From NCBI GenBank assembly GCA_018816735.1, contig JAHIVH010000061.1, positions 412,269 to 476,268 on the forward strand: a DNA stretch of 64,000 bases. Reading direction: 5' to 3'. Each line of letters begins with the position of its first letter. Position 1 is the first letter of the stretch. A program made the translations under genes and the position numbers. This DNA is from Pseudomonadota bacterium. GTDB lineage: Bacteria; Desulfobacterota; Desulfobacteria; Desulfobacterales; JAHIVH01. Below are positions 26,224-35,576 of the stretch, in pieces. Under the pieces are notes generated by a model, which did no database searches, was not told where the DNA came from, and worked only from the letters and a program-made list of their open reading frames with translations.

Positions 26224-28572
26224 TTAATCGCTAAAAAAATAAAGTCTGTTTTCATCGTCATCATCACTATTGTAACTGAATCCGGCCACCACTTCCCCAT
26301 CGGCTTCCGGGGCCAGGACTGCGCCAAATTCGGCATTGGGAAACGTATGGGTTGAAACAGGCTCAGCCAGAACATCCTTACCGTTCAAAATATATAGATA
26401 GTTTTCCATTGTGCTGGCATACAGCCAATTCCCGTCAGGACTGAACCTGACATATGAGGCATATTCATTCAGGAACCATTCGCCATCAAGGGCCAGATCG
26501 GAAGTATAAGCAGAAATCCCGTTTCCTGCGGGTACGGCAATCGTGAGTCCAGCAGGATGAAGTGCCAAATTCCCGTTCCGGTGTGCCAGAGCAATTGTCT
26601 TTATTTCAGTGAAGCTGTCATCGGCCACTGAAAATTTGGTGATAAAAGCGCCGGAATCCGTATCACCCAAAACATAGACAAGCTGAGTTGCGTCATCCAC
26701 AGCAAGTGCGGCCACGGTATTGTCGATTTTTTTGTATTTGAGGACTGCCCTTGTATCCATGTCAATCACGGAGATATAGTAATTGACCTTTAGAAAAAGA
26801 TCGGTCATTGAATACAGGATGTAAATTCTTCTCAAACCCGGACTCACAACCATGTCGATTCCATTGGCAAGAAGTGTATAGTATATTGACTCCGACTGCA
26901 TAAATGCATTTGTTTCCGTATCATAAGATGCAATGACTCCTGAATACAATGACAGAATATGGATGCGCCCTTTTAAAGAATCAACATCCATGGCCACAGG
27001 AGCGCCTGCTGTATTTTTCAACCAGGAGGGGAAGTCGGTTGTCAATTCAATATTTTCTGTGTCAGTGCTGATCAGAGAAATCGACTTGTTCCGATTGAGA
27101 CTGTAGATAAAGCCCGGTTCATCAATGGCAACCATATCGACGATGGTGGTCTCAATGTTTAAAAAATCACCTTCGGTCTTGAAACTGAATGGATAGTCTT
27201 CCGCCATTTCAATCCCTTTTTTAGAGACAATGATGGATTGGGGTATGGTAAAGGAAAATGTTGTTTTATACGGCAAATCAACTGAAGGCGTCAATGTTAC
27301 AGCAGTATCTGTATCGTTAAATGAAATACCGATCACCACACCATTACCCATGTCAAAGGTATTGGACTGTAAAGCGGATGTATCTATCGGCTCACTGAAA
27401 GTAATCGTCACGCTACTCGTAACAGGAACGTCTTCCGCACCATTTAAGGGGGTGGTTGAAATTATCTTTGGTGGTACAGCTGATGGATCTTTTTCCGTGG
27501 TAAACTGGAAAAAATAATCCGCTTCCATTTCCATACCCTTTTGGGAAACAATGATACTTTTGGGTATGGTCACGGGAATCGTTGTATTGAAGGGCAAAGA
27601 TACGGAAGGGACAATCATGACAACCGTATCTGTTTCATTAAAAGCTATTTTAAGTGAAATACCATTACCGATATCCAGTGTATCGGATTGAATGCCTGAT
27701 GTATCGATCGGTTCACTGAAGGTCAGGGTGAGCGTGCTCGAAACAGAAACATCGGTTGAACCATTTGGAGGACTGGTCGATAAAATCACCGGAGAGGACG
27801 CTGCTGGATCTTTTTCAGTCGTGAACTGATATGGGTAATTATCCGCCATTTCAACACCCTTGCTGGAAACGACAACTGTCTTCGGCAGAGTGAAAGAAAA
27901 TGCGGTATTGTAAGGGAGGTCGGTTTCAGGTGTTAGGGTGACAGCCGTTCCAGATACATTAAATGTCAATTTGATTTTCATGCCGTTCCCCATATCAAAT
28001 ATGTTGGTCGAAAGGGCTGACGTATCAATGGCTTCGCTGAACTGAAAGGTGATGCTTGTATCTACCGGGACATCACTCGAACCGTTTTTGGGAGACGTGC
28101 TGATAATGCGGGGTGGCTCACCCGGAGGAATAATTCCCGGTGGCGGATCTTCAGTCCTGAAAGAAAAATAATAATCTTCCTTTATTCTGTTGCCGTGCTC
28201 TTTTGATCTGAATGATCTGAAAAAGTTTTGTATATCCGGCATTGTACGACTGTTAAAGGAAGTGCCGTATGCGAAATCTTCAGATGGCCTGCATAAGGCT
28301 GTATCTCCGAAAATCGTGACATCTACGAACAGATTGTCACCGAACTCAATTCGGTCAGAAGTCCTGCCATTGACAAGAACCGATTCACTGAAGGTTATTG
28401 TGATGTCCGTGGTGACAGGGACATCTGTCTCTCCGTCTGAAGGACTCACCGAAACAATGGTTAAAGGATTTATAATTTCCTTTTCTGATGTCTGCTTTTT
28501 ACACCCTGACAAAACGATAATTGCACTCAGGCAAGCAAGAAAAAACCAGCATCTTCTGTTTGTCAAACGCAT
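26224..28572 (-). CDS. Lipoprotein with four Big_5 Ig-like repeats and a C-terminal beta-propeller
   Basis: 782 aa. The signal peptide ends in the lipobox LSGC (about residues 21-24), so the mature protein is lipid-anchored on the cell envelope. Four Ig-like (Big_5) domains follow at about 38-150, 155-255, 257-355 and 357-455, each opening with SPxxGxxDVPVxxxITxTFSE and closing with YxFxFTTE; the last three are near-copies at both protein and DNA level. Residues about 460-782 form strands in a YVTN/WD-like propeller (ALAVDDATQLVYVLGD, VRFSPDGNWLYAS). Start 28572 is set by AAGG seven bases upstream and the lipoprotein signal. It may bind or display the polysaccharide; no enzyme motif is seen. 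Confidence 0.8.
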   Translation of the reverse strand: MRLTNRRCWFFLACLSAIIVLSGCKKQTSEKEIINPLTIVSVSPSDGETDVPVTTDITITFSESVLVNGRTSDRIEFGDNLFVDVTIFGDTALCRPSEDFAYGTSFNSRTMPDIQNFFRSFRSKEHGNRIKEDYYFSFRTEDPPPGIIPPGEPPRIISTSPKNGSSDVPVDTSITFQFSEAIDTSALSTNIFDMGNGMKIKLTFNVSGTAVTLTPETDLPYNTAFSFTLPKTVVVSSKGVEMADNYPYQFTTEKDPAASSPVILSTSPPNGSTDVSVSSTLTLTFSEPIDTSGIQSDTLDIGNGISLKIAFNETDTVVMIVPSVSLPFNTTIPVTIPKSIIVSQKGMEMEADYFFQFTTEKDPSAVPPKIISTTPLNGAEDVPVTSSVTITFSEPIDTSALQSNTFDMGNGVVIGISFNDTDTAVTLTPSVDLPYKTTFSFTIPQSIIVSKKGIEMAEDYPFSFKTEGDFLNIETTIVDMVAIDEPGFIYSLNRNKSISLISTDTENIELTTDFPSWLKNTAGAPVAMDVDSLKGRIHILSLYSGVIASYDTETNAFMQSESIYYTLLANGIDMVVSPGLRRIYILYSMTDLFLKVNYYISVIDMDTRAVLKYKKIDNTVAALAVDDATQLVYVLGDTDSGAFITKFSVADDSFTEIKTIALAHRNGNLALHPAGLTIAVPAGNGISAYTSDLALDGEWFLNEYASYVRFSPDGNWLYASTMENYLYILNGKDVLAEPVSTHTFPNAEFGAVLAPEADGEVVAGFSYNSDDDDENRLYFFSD
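27145..28125 (-). repeat. Three tandem near-identical Big_5 repeat units, about 300 bases each
   Basis: Within the lipoprotein gene, three units of about 300 bases recur head to tail, visible from repeated words such as the codons for SFTxPxxIxVSxKGxEM and FxDTxTAVTLTP. Boundaries are approximate. The first Ig domain of the protein (about 28130-28460) is more divergent. Such repeats can expand or contract by recombination. Confidence 0.7.
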
Positions 28573-28582
28573 AGAAATACCT

Positions 28583-30088
28583 TCATCCGAAAATATGCAA
28601 CTTATCCAGACCGGTTTTGTGAAAAATTGCCAGAACCGGTTTTTGCAGCGATTCATCCTCTTTTAGAACAAATAAATAATAGGGGACGGCGCACAGGCAC
28701 CCTGCAAGGAATACCCATAAAGGAGAAAGTTGAAACTGCCATTTTAAAATAACGGGTAAAGCGAGTGACGGTATTGAGTAACCGCCAAACTTTGCCAGAG
28801 GCTTAAGTAGTATTGAAAAAGACGTATTAAGGGTTTTGGAAAGCCATATTTGAAAAATCAAATAATATAAAATGCCACAGCATGCATAAAGAACAAGCGC
28901 AAGTGTTGCATTCCCTTTCAGCCCGCCAGTGACCAGAGCAGCAAAACGGGAGATCAATAAAAACATGTCAAGCAAAAGATGAGTCCCCTGCTTTTCCAAA
29001 ACCGTAAACATCACAATTAACGGTGATGAGATAAACTGGAAGAAAATGGCGAGACTTAAAATCTGTGCAAAAAAACCGGCGTCAGCCCATTTGCCCCCAA
29101 ATACGAAGACGAATGCATCATCTCCAATAAGTGTCAATAAAAGAAAAGGGAATAAACCCAAGGAAACAAGCCTCCTGAAGACACCGGATACGACCTGTCC
29201 CAGATCTTCAGACCCTGCTGCTGCTTCAGATATGCGTTGGAAAAAAACCTGCGAAACAGACATGCCGATAAGGTTCATGGGCATCCCTAACACCATCCGG
29301 CACAGGGCAAAATATCCAACAATCGCCGGGCTGAAATAAAATGCCAAAAGCCATGACGGCAGCTGAAGGGAAAGTGTGTTAAAAGCCACTGACCATGAAC
29401 TTATCAGCGGGAATTTCCAATGCCGTTTCAAACCGGCCATCATTGGTTTGACACGGATGCTCTTTTTAAAAAGCGCATTGTGGTCTCTAAAAATTTGACC
29501 GCCCAGAACCGATGTGGTGACAAACTGGCCTATTATTTGAGAAATAATGAGGACACCGCTGTTAACATATCCCAATAATCCTGAACCAAGCCTTACCGTG
29601 TTATGAACCACAGACGCGGTTACCCGGGCAATTGATAATCGCCCGAAATGCTTTGTCCTGGAATTCCAGTAATTCAAGGCCAGATAAAACCCGTTTACCA
29701 TTATGGCCACAGGAATAAGATAAAGGTAGGGCATGAGCTCAATTGCATTTAACCGGTTCAGAAGCCCTTCCGAGATAAATGGAATGAGGCAGGCCGTTAT
29801 CACGGTCACGCCTGTGGTTACGACCAGACATCCACCAAAAAGATTGGCGGCATCTTCATTTGATTCAGGCAGCATGATTGCCAGCTCATATCGCAAACAG
29901 GCCAGCACACCTATAAAACTTGTAATTGAAAGGAAGAGAGAAGAAAGTCCTATGGCTTGCGGTTCAAAAAGACGGGAAAGTATCGGAAGGGTCAGTACAG
30001 TCAAGCCCTGAGCCACAACACTCCCTGAAATGAGCTGAACGACATTTGAAAAAAAAGATAATGCTGGTCTGTCCCCCTGCCTGTCCAA
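28583..30088 (-). CDS. Polysaccharide flippase (Wzx/oligosaccharide flippase family)
   Basis: 501 aa with about 12-14 membrane helices. The N-terminal VQLISGSVVAQGLTVLTLPILSRLFEPQAIG is the canonical opening of Wzx-like flippases, and RYELAIMLPESNEDAANL and GSGLLGYVNSGVLI follow the family pattern. It should move the lipid-linked repeat unit across the inner membrane to the Wzy polymerase. The predicted start is TTG at 30088, supported by GGGGAG five bases upstream. It begins 25 bases below the BY-kinase-like gene. Confidence 0.85.
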   Translation of the reverse strand: MDRQGDRPALSFFSNVVQLISGSVVAQGLTVLTLPILSRLFEPQAIGLSSLFLSITSFIGVLACLRYELAIMLPESNEDAANLFGGCLVVTTGVTVITACLIPFISEGLLNRLNAIELMPYLYLIPVAIMVNGFYLALNYWNSRTKHFGRLSIARVTASVVHNTVRLGSGLLGYVNSGVLIISQIIGQFVTTSVLGGQIFRDHNALFKKSIRVKPMMAGLKRHWKFPLISSWSVAFNTLSLQLPSWLLAFYFSPAIVGYFALCRMVLGMPMNLIGMSVSQVFFQRISEAAAGSEDLGQVVSGVFRRLVSLGLFPFLLLTLIGDDAFVFVFGGKWADAGFFAQILSLAIFFQFISSPLIVMFTVLEKQGTHLLLDMFLLISRFAALVTGGLKGNATLALVLYACCGILYYLIFQIWLSKTLNTSFSILLKPLAKFGGYSIPSLALPVILKWQFQLSPLWVFLAGCLCAVPYYLFVLKEDESLQKPVLAIFHKTGLDKLHIFG

Positions 30089-30113
30089 TAAAACTCCCCT
30101 TCTACAATTTTGA

Positions 30114-32222
30114 TTATCCCTTGTTTAATACAAGACCGATCAGGTGTTGATCTTCCAGAGCATTAATGGCTTTTAAGATATCAGTTCTGGTGGTTTTTCT
30201 TGCTTCCACAACCAGAATCACGCCATCTACATAATTGGAAAGAATCATGGCATCGGCAAACTCGTTCAAAGATGATGAATCAATAATGACATATCGATCC
30301 GTATATCTGATCTTCAATTCCTTGATAAGTTGTTCCATTCTCGGCGCACCGATCACTTCTGCTGAATTTTCAATGCTCTGGTTTCCGGGAAGGAGAAGCA
30401 GTTTGTTTACTCCCGGATTAATGAAAAGATTGCCCAATGGAATATTCATCAGGAAATAATCTGAAAGACCGCTTCCCGGTTCCAGGTTGAAAAGTTTATG
30501 AATAGAGGGTTCTTTCAAGTCCGCATCAACCAGAAGTACGGTATTGGTCAGTTCCTTGGCAAGGCTCAAGGCCAGATTTGCCGCAGTAAGACTCTTGCCC
30601 TCGCCTCTCTCCGCACTCGTGACCAGAATGGTATTGTGATTGTTTGTCCGTGTTTTTCCAAGAAGGCGTGTCTTTAAAATATTATATTCTTCCGATGTGG
30701 TTGTTCCGTAGAAATAGGAAAGAAGTTTGTTCTTCTTCATGGTCCTGGCATTGACTTCTACCACCTGGGTCTGGCTGTATTGAATGTCAGTGGAAGAAAG
30801 TGTCAGCCCACCCTTCCGGGAGATTTTATTGTCCTTGCCATTTATTCTGGATATAACAGACAGAACCGGTTTACCGGTAAACTGTGCCAGCTCAATATCC
30901 GTCCAGATGGTCTCATCGAAAAATTCCCTGAATAAACCAAGAATAAACCCCGCCCCAATGGCCACGCCAAAACCAATAAGAACAATCATAAGCTTTAAGA
31001 AATTATCCGGTTTCGTGGGAAACTTTGCAGGCTCAATCAGGGTGAAGAGCTGCGAAGACTCAAGATTTTCCGTCACCAGCGCTTTGGCCTCAAGACCTCT
31101 TTCCGTCAGGTTGTTGTAAATTTTCTTTTCATTGTCGTAATCTTTCAAGAGAATGTAATATTCGGACTCGATCAAAGAGGACTGTTCAATTTTTTCAGCA
31201 TATTCATCCCGTTTCCTTGAGAGCTCCTGTTTTGTTTTTTTCAATTGATTGATTTTAAGATTCAATTCATCCAGCTTGGCCTGCTGAACAGGGTCAAATG
31301 TTTTCTTTTTGCCTTTACTCGCCCTGATCTCATATTCGAGCTTGTTTTTAGCGGTCTGCAGTTTAATTACATCCGGGTGCTTTGGTGAGAGGCTGGCCTG
31401 CAGTTTGTCAAGCTCGGTTTGAAGCAATTTCAATTTTTTACTGTCATCGTTTTCATTGATTTCAACATACAGCAATGTCTGTTCGTTCTTGTCAATATCC
31501 ACATCTGTTTTAGCAATCTGAAGTTCAAGGCTTCTTACGGTCTGTTCGTTCATCGATTTTTTTTCCGGCAGATAATCCTTGTGCCGTTCCTTGAACTCAG
31601 TCAGCCTCTTTTCAATATCCTCAACTTTTTTTCTCTGAAGTTCAATTTCTGTTGCAATCACCGAAGCCGTTGTATCATATTCTTTTGATTTTCTGACTTC
31701 GTTTTTTTCGAGAAAGAAGTTGGCCAGATCCTTGGCCACATTGTATACCTTATCCTGATTCGTTCCTTTAAACGCAATACTGAAACCAACTGTTGCAATA
31801 CCTGGAAGCCCACTTCTGGGGTTAACCACATCTGTTGTCAGAAGTTCAATTTCTATGTCATTCCTCATCATGTCAATGACATCTTTCCTTTTCTCCAGAA
31901 GATCGGCATCACTCAACCCCTGAAACTGCTCGGTATACAAGTTGTATCGGTCTATATAATTCTGGATGGTTTCACTTTTCATAATCTGCTGGGTAATGTT
32001 TTCAATCGTAATTTCCACAACAGACTGGCTTCCAATGCCATATTCACTTCCCGTATGTCTTCCCTCAATCATAATGGTTGAACTGGACACATACTTATCC
32101 GGCTGTATAAAAGATACCAGACAGGCACCGGAAAAAATTAAAACAAAAGGAAGAAGGATTGAATATTTCCGTCTTTTGAAAAATCCCAAAATATCGATTG
32201 TCTGTTGTGTTGTTTGAGCCAT
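30114..32222 (-). CDS. Wzc/Wzz-type copolymerase with BY-kinase-like ATPase, no tyrosine tail
   Basis: 702 aa. A Wzz domain lies between membrane helices at about 18-37 and 425-445, with a long coiled coil (about 190-395) in the periplasm. The cytoplasmic ATPase has Walker A (AERGEGKSLTAANLA, about 545-560) and Walker A' (VLLVDADLKEPS). The expected Walker B IIDTPP is IIDSSS, and the protein stops right after the ATPase (LVLNKG), without the tyrosine-rich tail that BY-kinases autophosphorylate. It is therefore a chain-length regulator/ATPase in which classical tyrosine autophosphorylation is doubtful. It lies between the flippase and outer-membrane genes. Confidence 0.85.
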   Translation of the reverse strand: MAQTTQQTIDILGFFKRRKYSILLPFVLIFSGACLVSFIQPDKYVSSSTIMIEGRHTGSEYGIGSQSVVEITIENITQQIMKSETIQNYIDRYNLYTEQFQGLSDADLLEKRKDVIDMMRNDIEIELLTTDVVNPRSGLPGIATVGFSIAFKGTNQDKVYNVAKDLANFFLEKNEVRKSKEYDTTASVIATEIELQRKKVEDIEKRLTEFKERHKDYLPEKKSMNEQTVRSLELQIAKTDVDIDKNEQTLLYVEINENDDSKKLKLLQTELDKLQASLSPKHPDVIKLQTAKNKLEYEIRASKGKKKTFDPVQQAKLDELNLKINQLKKTKQELSRKRDEYAEKIEQSSLIESEYYILLKDYDNEKKIYNNLTERGLEAKALVTENLESSQLFTLIEPAKFPTKPDNFLKLMIVLIGFGVAIGAGFILGLFREFFDETIWTDIELAQFTGKPVLSVISRINGKDNKISRKGGLTLSSTDIQYSQTQVVEVNARTMKKNKLLSYFYGTTTSEEYNILKTRLLGKTRTNNHNTILVTSAERGEGKSLTAANLALSLAKELTNTVLLVDADLKEPSIHKLFNLEPGSGLSDYFLMNIPLGNLFINPGVNKLLLLPGNQSIENSAEVIGAPRMEQLIKELKIRYTDRYVIIDSSSLNEFADAMILSNYVDGVILVVEARKTTRTDILKAINALEDQHLIGLVLNKG

Positions 32223-32250
32223 CTTTACTTGTTTTTCCTTTATGGTCGAA

Positions 32251-33501
32251 TTAAAAGTAATGATCCCAACCCATATCCAAATTTATAAATACAACATTTC
32301 TGACCGCTTCTGTACGGTCTTGATGATCGAAAAACCATGATTGTTTAAAGGACATTGAAACAATAAAATTTTCCATTAACTCATAATGGCATGTCATTTC
32401 GAAGAAACAGGTTTCCGAATCCACTGTAAAATAATTGCTGACGGACGTTGAGGCACTCCATGCCGTATTAAGGTCAGCGTTTAAAAATGCTGTCAAATCA
32501 TAATGCCAGTTCAAATTGAAAGATATTTTATCAATTGAAATATCTTCCCCTGAAGGCACGATGTCCCTTGATCCTCTCAAGGTGAACAGACTTTTTTCAC
32601 CCTGGCGGCGAATGGCAATATTCCCCACACCTGCGACAATATCTTCCTGGCGGACAAGGACATCCTTATCAGTACCCAGGTATAGAATCAAAGACGGATC
32701 ATAGGTGATCTTTATCTTTTTCACCCCACCAAACACATCCACATTCCATAACGGTGACAGATTCCACGTCAATCCACTGATTCCGCCTATATATGATATT
32801 CTTCCCCCTTTGACTTCGCTTGTATTATCTATCGGGGTATATGCATCGAATTCACCTTCGGCATAATTATATCCCAATCCGCCATACATGATGACCCGTT
32901 CATTCTGAAAGCCATGCCCAAACTCAAAAAAGCTTCCTGCCGCATCATAGTCCATATATGCGATATCTTCATACATGGCTTTCTGATAATTCAATGTCAC
33001 CCTTGCCCGATTGACATCAGAAAACCATTTATTATATATGTAAGTCCCTTTCAGCAAATCCCTGTCGTTAATCAAACGCCCTGAAGCTTCAAGTTCACTG
33101 TCCACAGATGTATCCCTGTCAAAGCTGACGTCAAACCTGTGGGATGCATCAGGGGCTATCTCTTTGTAAAATGACAGGCCTGAGTATAGATCATAATGTT
33201 TTTCCGTTGTATCCAGATCATCTTCACGGAAGTATTTTTTTATGTCTGCATGTGTATCAAGCGTCAGCCGGCTTTTTTCCCTTTCAAACGACATATTCAA
33301 TTGAGGCGTAATTATGGTAATGAAATCTTCAAGCGTATGGTCTTCGGTCAAATGGATATTGTCATCATACGTTTCCTTGATGGCAATTTTCGTACCAAGG
33401 ACCAATTCACCTCCTGAAGCAAGACCTGCTCCTTTTAGACCACATATCAGAAAGGCAATCATAAGAATGGCAACAGTAATTTTCAAGAGGTCTAACACCA
33501 A
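32251..33501 (-). CDS. Outer-membrane beta-barrel protein of the polysaccharide export locus
   Basis: 416 aa. A signal peptide (about residues 8-29, ending GLKGAGLASG) is followed by alternating amphipathic strands throughout, such as RVTLNYQKAMYEDIAY, VIMYGGLGYNYAEGEF, KSLFTLRGSRDIVPS and ENFIVSMSFKQSWFFD. The last residues (VVFINLDMGWDHYF) end in an aromatic, the usual signal for barrel assembly. Size and position fit the outer-membrane barrels found beside short Wza-like proteins in Wzx/Wzy loci. The start is weak (TTG 33501, no clear Shine-Dalgarno), so it may lie a few codons downstream. Confidence 0.75.
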   Translation of the reverse strand: MVLDLLKITVAILMIAFLICGLKGAGLASGGELVLGTKIAIKETYDDNIHLTEDHTLEDFITIITPQLNMSFEREKSRLTLDTHADIKKYFREDDLDTTEKHYDLYSGLSFYKEIAPDASHRFDVSFDRDTSVDSELEASGRLINDRDLLKGTYIYNKWFSDVNRARVTLNYQKAMYEDIAYMDYDAAGSFFEFGHGFQNERVIMYGGLGYNYAEGEFDAYTPIDNTSEVKGGRISYIGGISGLTWNLSPLWNVDVFGGVKKIKITYDPSLILYLGTDKDVLVRQEDIVAGVGNIAIRRQGEKSLFTLRGSRDIVPSGEDISIDKISFNLNWHYDLTAFLNADLNTAWSASTSVSNYFTVDSETCFFEMTCHYELMENFIVSMSFKQSWFFDHQDRTEAVRNVVFINLDMGWDHYF

Positions 33502-33621
33502 ACCGGATATTTGATTAACAATTCCAAGAAGTGGGCATTCTCAGTCATTCAAAAAAAAGTGACTGCCCTGTCATTCAATCCCCCACACACACCAACGAGC
33601 CCGATCCCGGCAACGCAACAA

Positions 33622-34227
33622 TCAGGGAACCACAATGACATCCCCATCCATCAGCCAGATATTCTGCTCAAGGTTCTGTCCTTTCTTGACTTCGCTGTAA
33701 TCAAAAGGAATCTTGATCTGTTTACCGTTTACGGTTCGTAATATGATAATATCATCTTCATCGGCAAACTTTGTAAGCCCTCCTGAATAGCCAAGAGCCT
33801 GCATGACGTTGATTTTCCTTATGGTATTGCTGCCGCCAGGGTTTTCAACCTTGCCGACGATAAAAATCTGCATGCCCTTTATCTGCAGCATCATGACACT
33901 CACAACCGCATCCGGCACGTATTCCCTGACTTTTTTTGCGATCTCGTCTTTTACCCATTCAACCGTGTGGCCCGCAACTGCCACGTCACCAATGAGCGGA
34001 AAAGATATTTTTCCATCTGGCCTGACACCGACCTTTTGTGTCAGGTCCTTGTCTTTCCAGACAGAAATTTCAAGAATATCCTCCGGCCCGATCAGATAGT
34101 CTTTGTGCAGTTCATAGGCACTCGATGGCTGACACCAGATAACCAGAAAAACAAAAGTGATCAGAATGACGGCTGAATAAAAACAAATCCGGCTTGCTTT
34201 CCACGTGAGGTTCTGTATTGCATTCAT
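33622..34227 (-). CDS. Polysaccharide export protein (Wza/SLBB family, short form)
   Basis: 201 aa. A signal sequence (about residues 12-36) precedes the Poly_export domain: DYLIGPEDILEISVWKDKDLTQKVGVRPDGKISFPLIGDVAVAG-type strand order, then an SLBB domain (MQIFIVGKVENPGGSNTIRKINVMQALGYSGGL). It ends in IWLMDGDVIVVP, without the C-terminal amphipathic helix of E. coli Wza, so outer-membrane passage probably depends on the barrel protein next to it. No lipobox Cys is seen. First gene of the minus-strand polysaccharide block; its promoter must lie in the 328 bases above. Confidence 0.9.
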   Translation of the reverse strand: MNAIQNLTWKASRICFYSAVILITFVFLVIWCQPSSAYELHKDYLIGPEDILEISVWKDKDLTQKVGVRPDGKISFPLIGDVAVAGHTVEWVKDEIAKKVREYVPDAVVSVMMLQIKGMQIFIVGKVENPGGSNTIRKINVMQALGYSGGLTKFADEDDIIILRTVNGKQIKIPFDYSEVKKGQNLEQNIWLMDGDVIVVP

Positions 34228-34555
34228 ATTTTAATAACACCCCGTATTTAATTATTATTAGTTTCTTCAATGGCTGTGTTTATGAACGTTTCAAATATAC
34301 CCTTTTCTTCTATTTCATCGGCAGATGGGTGTCAATCGATTTTACATTACAATGATTCCAATATTTTGCATAGTAAAAATTGGTTGTATTAGCGTCCAAT
34401 GTTTTTGTATGGTATCGAACAACCTATTCGCGAATCCTGTATTTATAATATTGTCATCAAAACAGAAAGAATTGACCCATCCGGTTTTTTAAAAAAAAAC
34501 AGCGGGCCCCGTAAAACCGATGACCCGCTGTTTTGTTGTTGCATATGTGAACCGC
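34228..34555. other. Intergenic region between polysaccharide locus and Gld-like operon
   Basis: 328 bases, AT-rich. The right part holds the strong hairpin terminator of the Gld-like operon (separate entry); the left part should hold the minus-strand promoter for the export gene, for which I find no convincing -35/-10 pair. A 69-codon open frame on the plus strand spans the hairpin and looks fortuitous. Confidence 0.5.
34485..34534 (-). terminator. Rho-independent terminator of the Gld-like operon
   Basis: Perfect 11-base arms AAAACAGCGGG (34496-34506) and CCCGCTGTTTT (34524-34534) around a 17-base loop, followed in the minus-strand direction by a run of T. It lies 22 bases beyond the stop of the DUF4340 gene. 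Confidence 0.88.
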
Positions 34556-35557
34556 TTACTTGTCTGTATCGCTTTTCTTTTTGTTCAGATCCTCAATGTT
34601 GGTCTTAATGCTGTCGACTTTCCATTCAGGCAGCACAAACGGATAATCATTTTCAGATGAAATCCCGGGATAGCTCTTGGCACTTTCTGTTTCCTTATTG
34701 AATATCGTCAATGAATACGTTTTTTCTCCGTCCAATTGAACCGTATAGAGGGCCTTCATATCCTTAAAATCCGCTTTGGTTTTCCTGTCAATATACGATT
34801 CGCATTTCAGATTGGAAACAACAGAAATCAACCCTGAAATCTTTGATTCATCCAATGGCTTTCCATCCGGATCCATCCATGTCCGTTCTATTTTCTTTTC
34901 CGATGAAACAGCATCCTTTTTTTCCTTATCCTTTATCTCATCCGGTTTTTCGTTTGCTGCCTCTGTTTCCTTTAGGCTCAGCATCATCGATTCACCGTTT
35001 TCGGAGACAGTGATTTCCTTAATACCGTCTTTTTCGAACGTTAAGACAGATTTGTCTCTTAACTGCTCGATCGTGAGATCAAATGCTGATCTCAAATTGC
35101 CCCTTGCATGAAAAATCCGGTTATCTGCATCCAGGCGGATAAATGTGTGCTGATTTGAGCTGGCTGTTTTGCCAATGTCAAATTTTCTTTTTTCACTTTC
35201 TCCTGCCCATGCAGTCACATTGATTTTCTTATCATCGCCAAGGTCGTATCGCTCGTAGGTCTCCGACTCCGAAACCAGTGCTGTCAGTGTGATTTTTTCA
35301 ATCGCGTTCAGCATGGTTTTCATTTTTGAACTGTCTGCAAGATAATTCTCCGGCTGAACCAACCAGGTATTGGCCTTTTTGACCAGTTCAATTTTATAAT
35401 CGTTGTCTGATATGAGCAGTTTTGTCACGTCTGCCTGTGAAATATCAGGGATCACAGGTAATTGATAATGCGTCCTGTCAGACTGATCTATCGTCAGGTA
35501 TGTGGCAAGAACAACGATAACCACGAAAAGGATGATATATTCTTTTTTTATTTTCAT
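34556..35557 (-). CDS. DUF4340-family membrane-anchored protein
   Basis: 333 aa. One N-terminal membrane helix (EYIILFVVIVVLATYLTI, about 5-22), then an extracytoplasmic region with two related beta-rich halves (KLLISDNDYKIELVKKANTWLV; ITVSENGESMMLSLKE), the DUF4340 pattern. A highly charged Lys/Glu linker (about 205-225) separates the halves. It ends the four-gene ABC operon and is often found after GldG-like genes, implying a common envelope complex. GGAGGG precedes ATG 35557. Biochemical function unknown. Confidence 0.82.
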   Translation of the reverse strand: MKIKKEYIILFVVIVVLATYLTIDQSDRTHYQLPVIPDISQADVTKLLISDNDYKIELVKKANTWLVQPENYLADSSKMKTMLNAIEKITLTALVSESETYERYDLGDDKKINVTAWAGESEKRKFDIGKTASSNQHTFIRLDADNRIFHARGNLRSAFDLTIEQLRDKSVLTFEKDGIKEITVSENGESMMLSLKETEAANEKPDEIKDKEKKDAVSSEKKIERTWMDPDGKPLDESKISGLISVVSNLKCESYIDRKTKADFKDMKALYTVQLDGEKTYSLTIFNKETESAKSYPGISSENDYPFVLPEWKVDSIKTNIEDLNKKKSDTDK

Positions 35558-35576
35558 CAGCTCACTCCCTCCTGAA

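Noticed and set aside
27145..28460. CRISPR-like repeats
   Set aside because: The repeats are long (about 300 bases), coding and protein-domain sized, without spacers.
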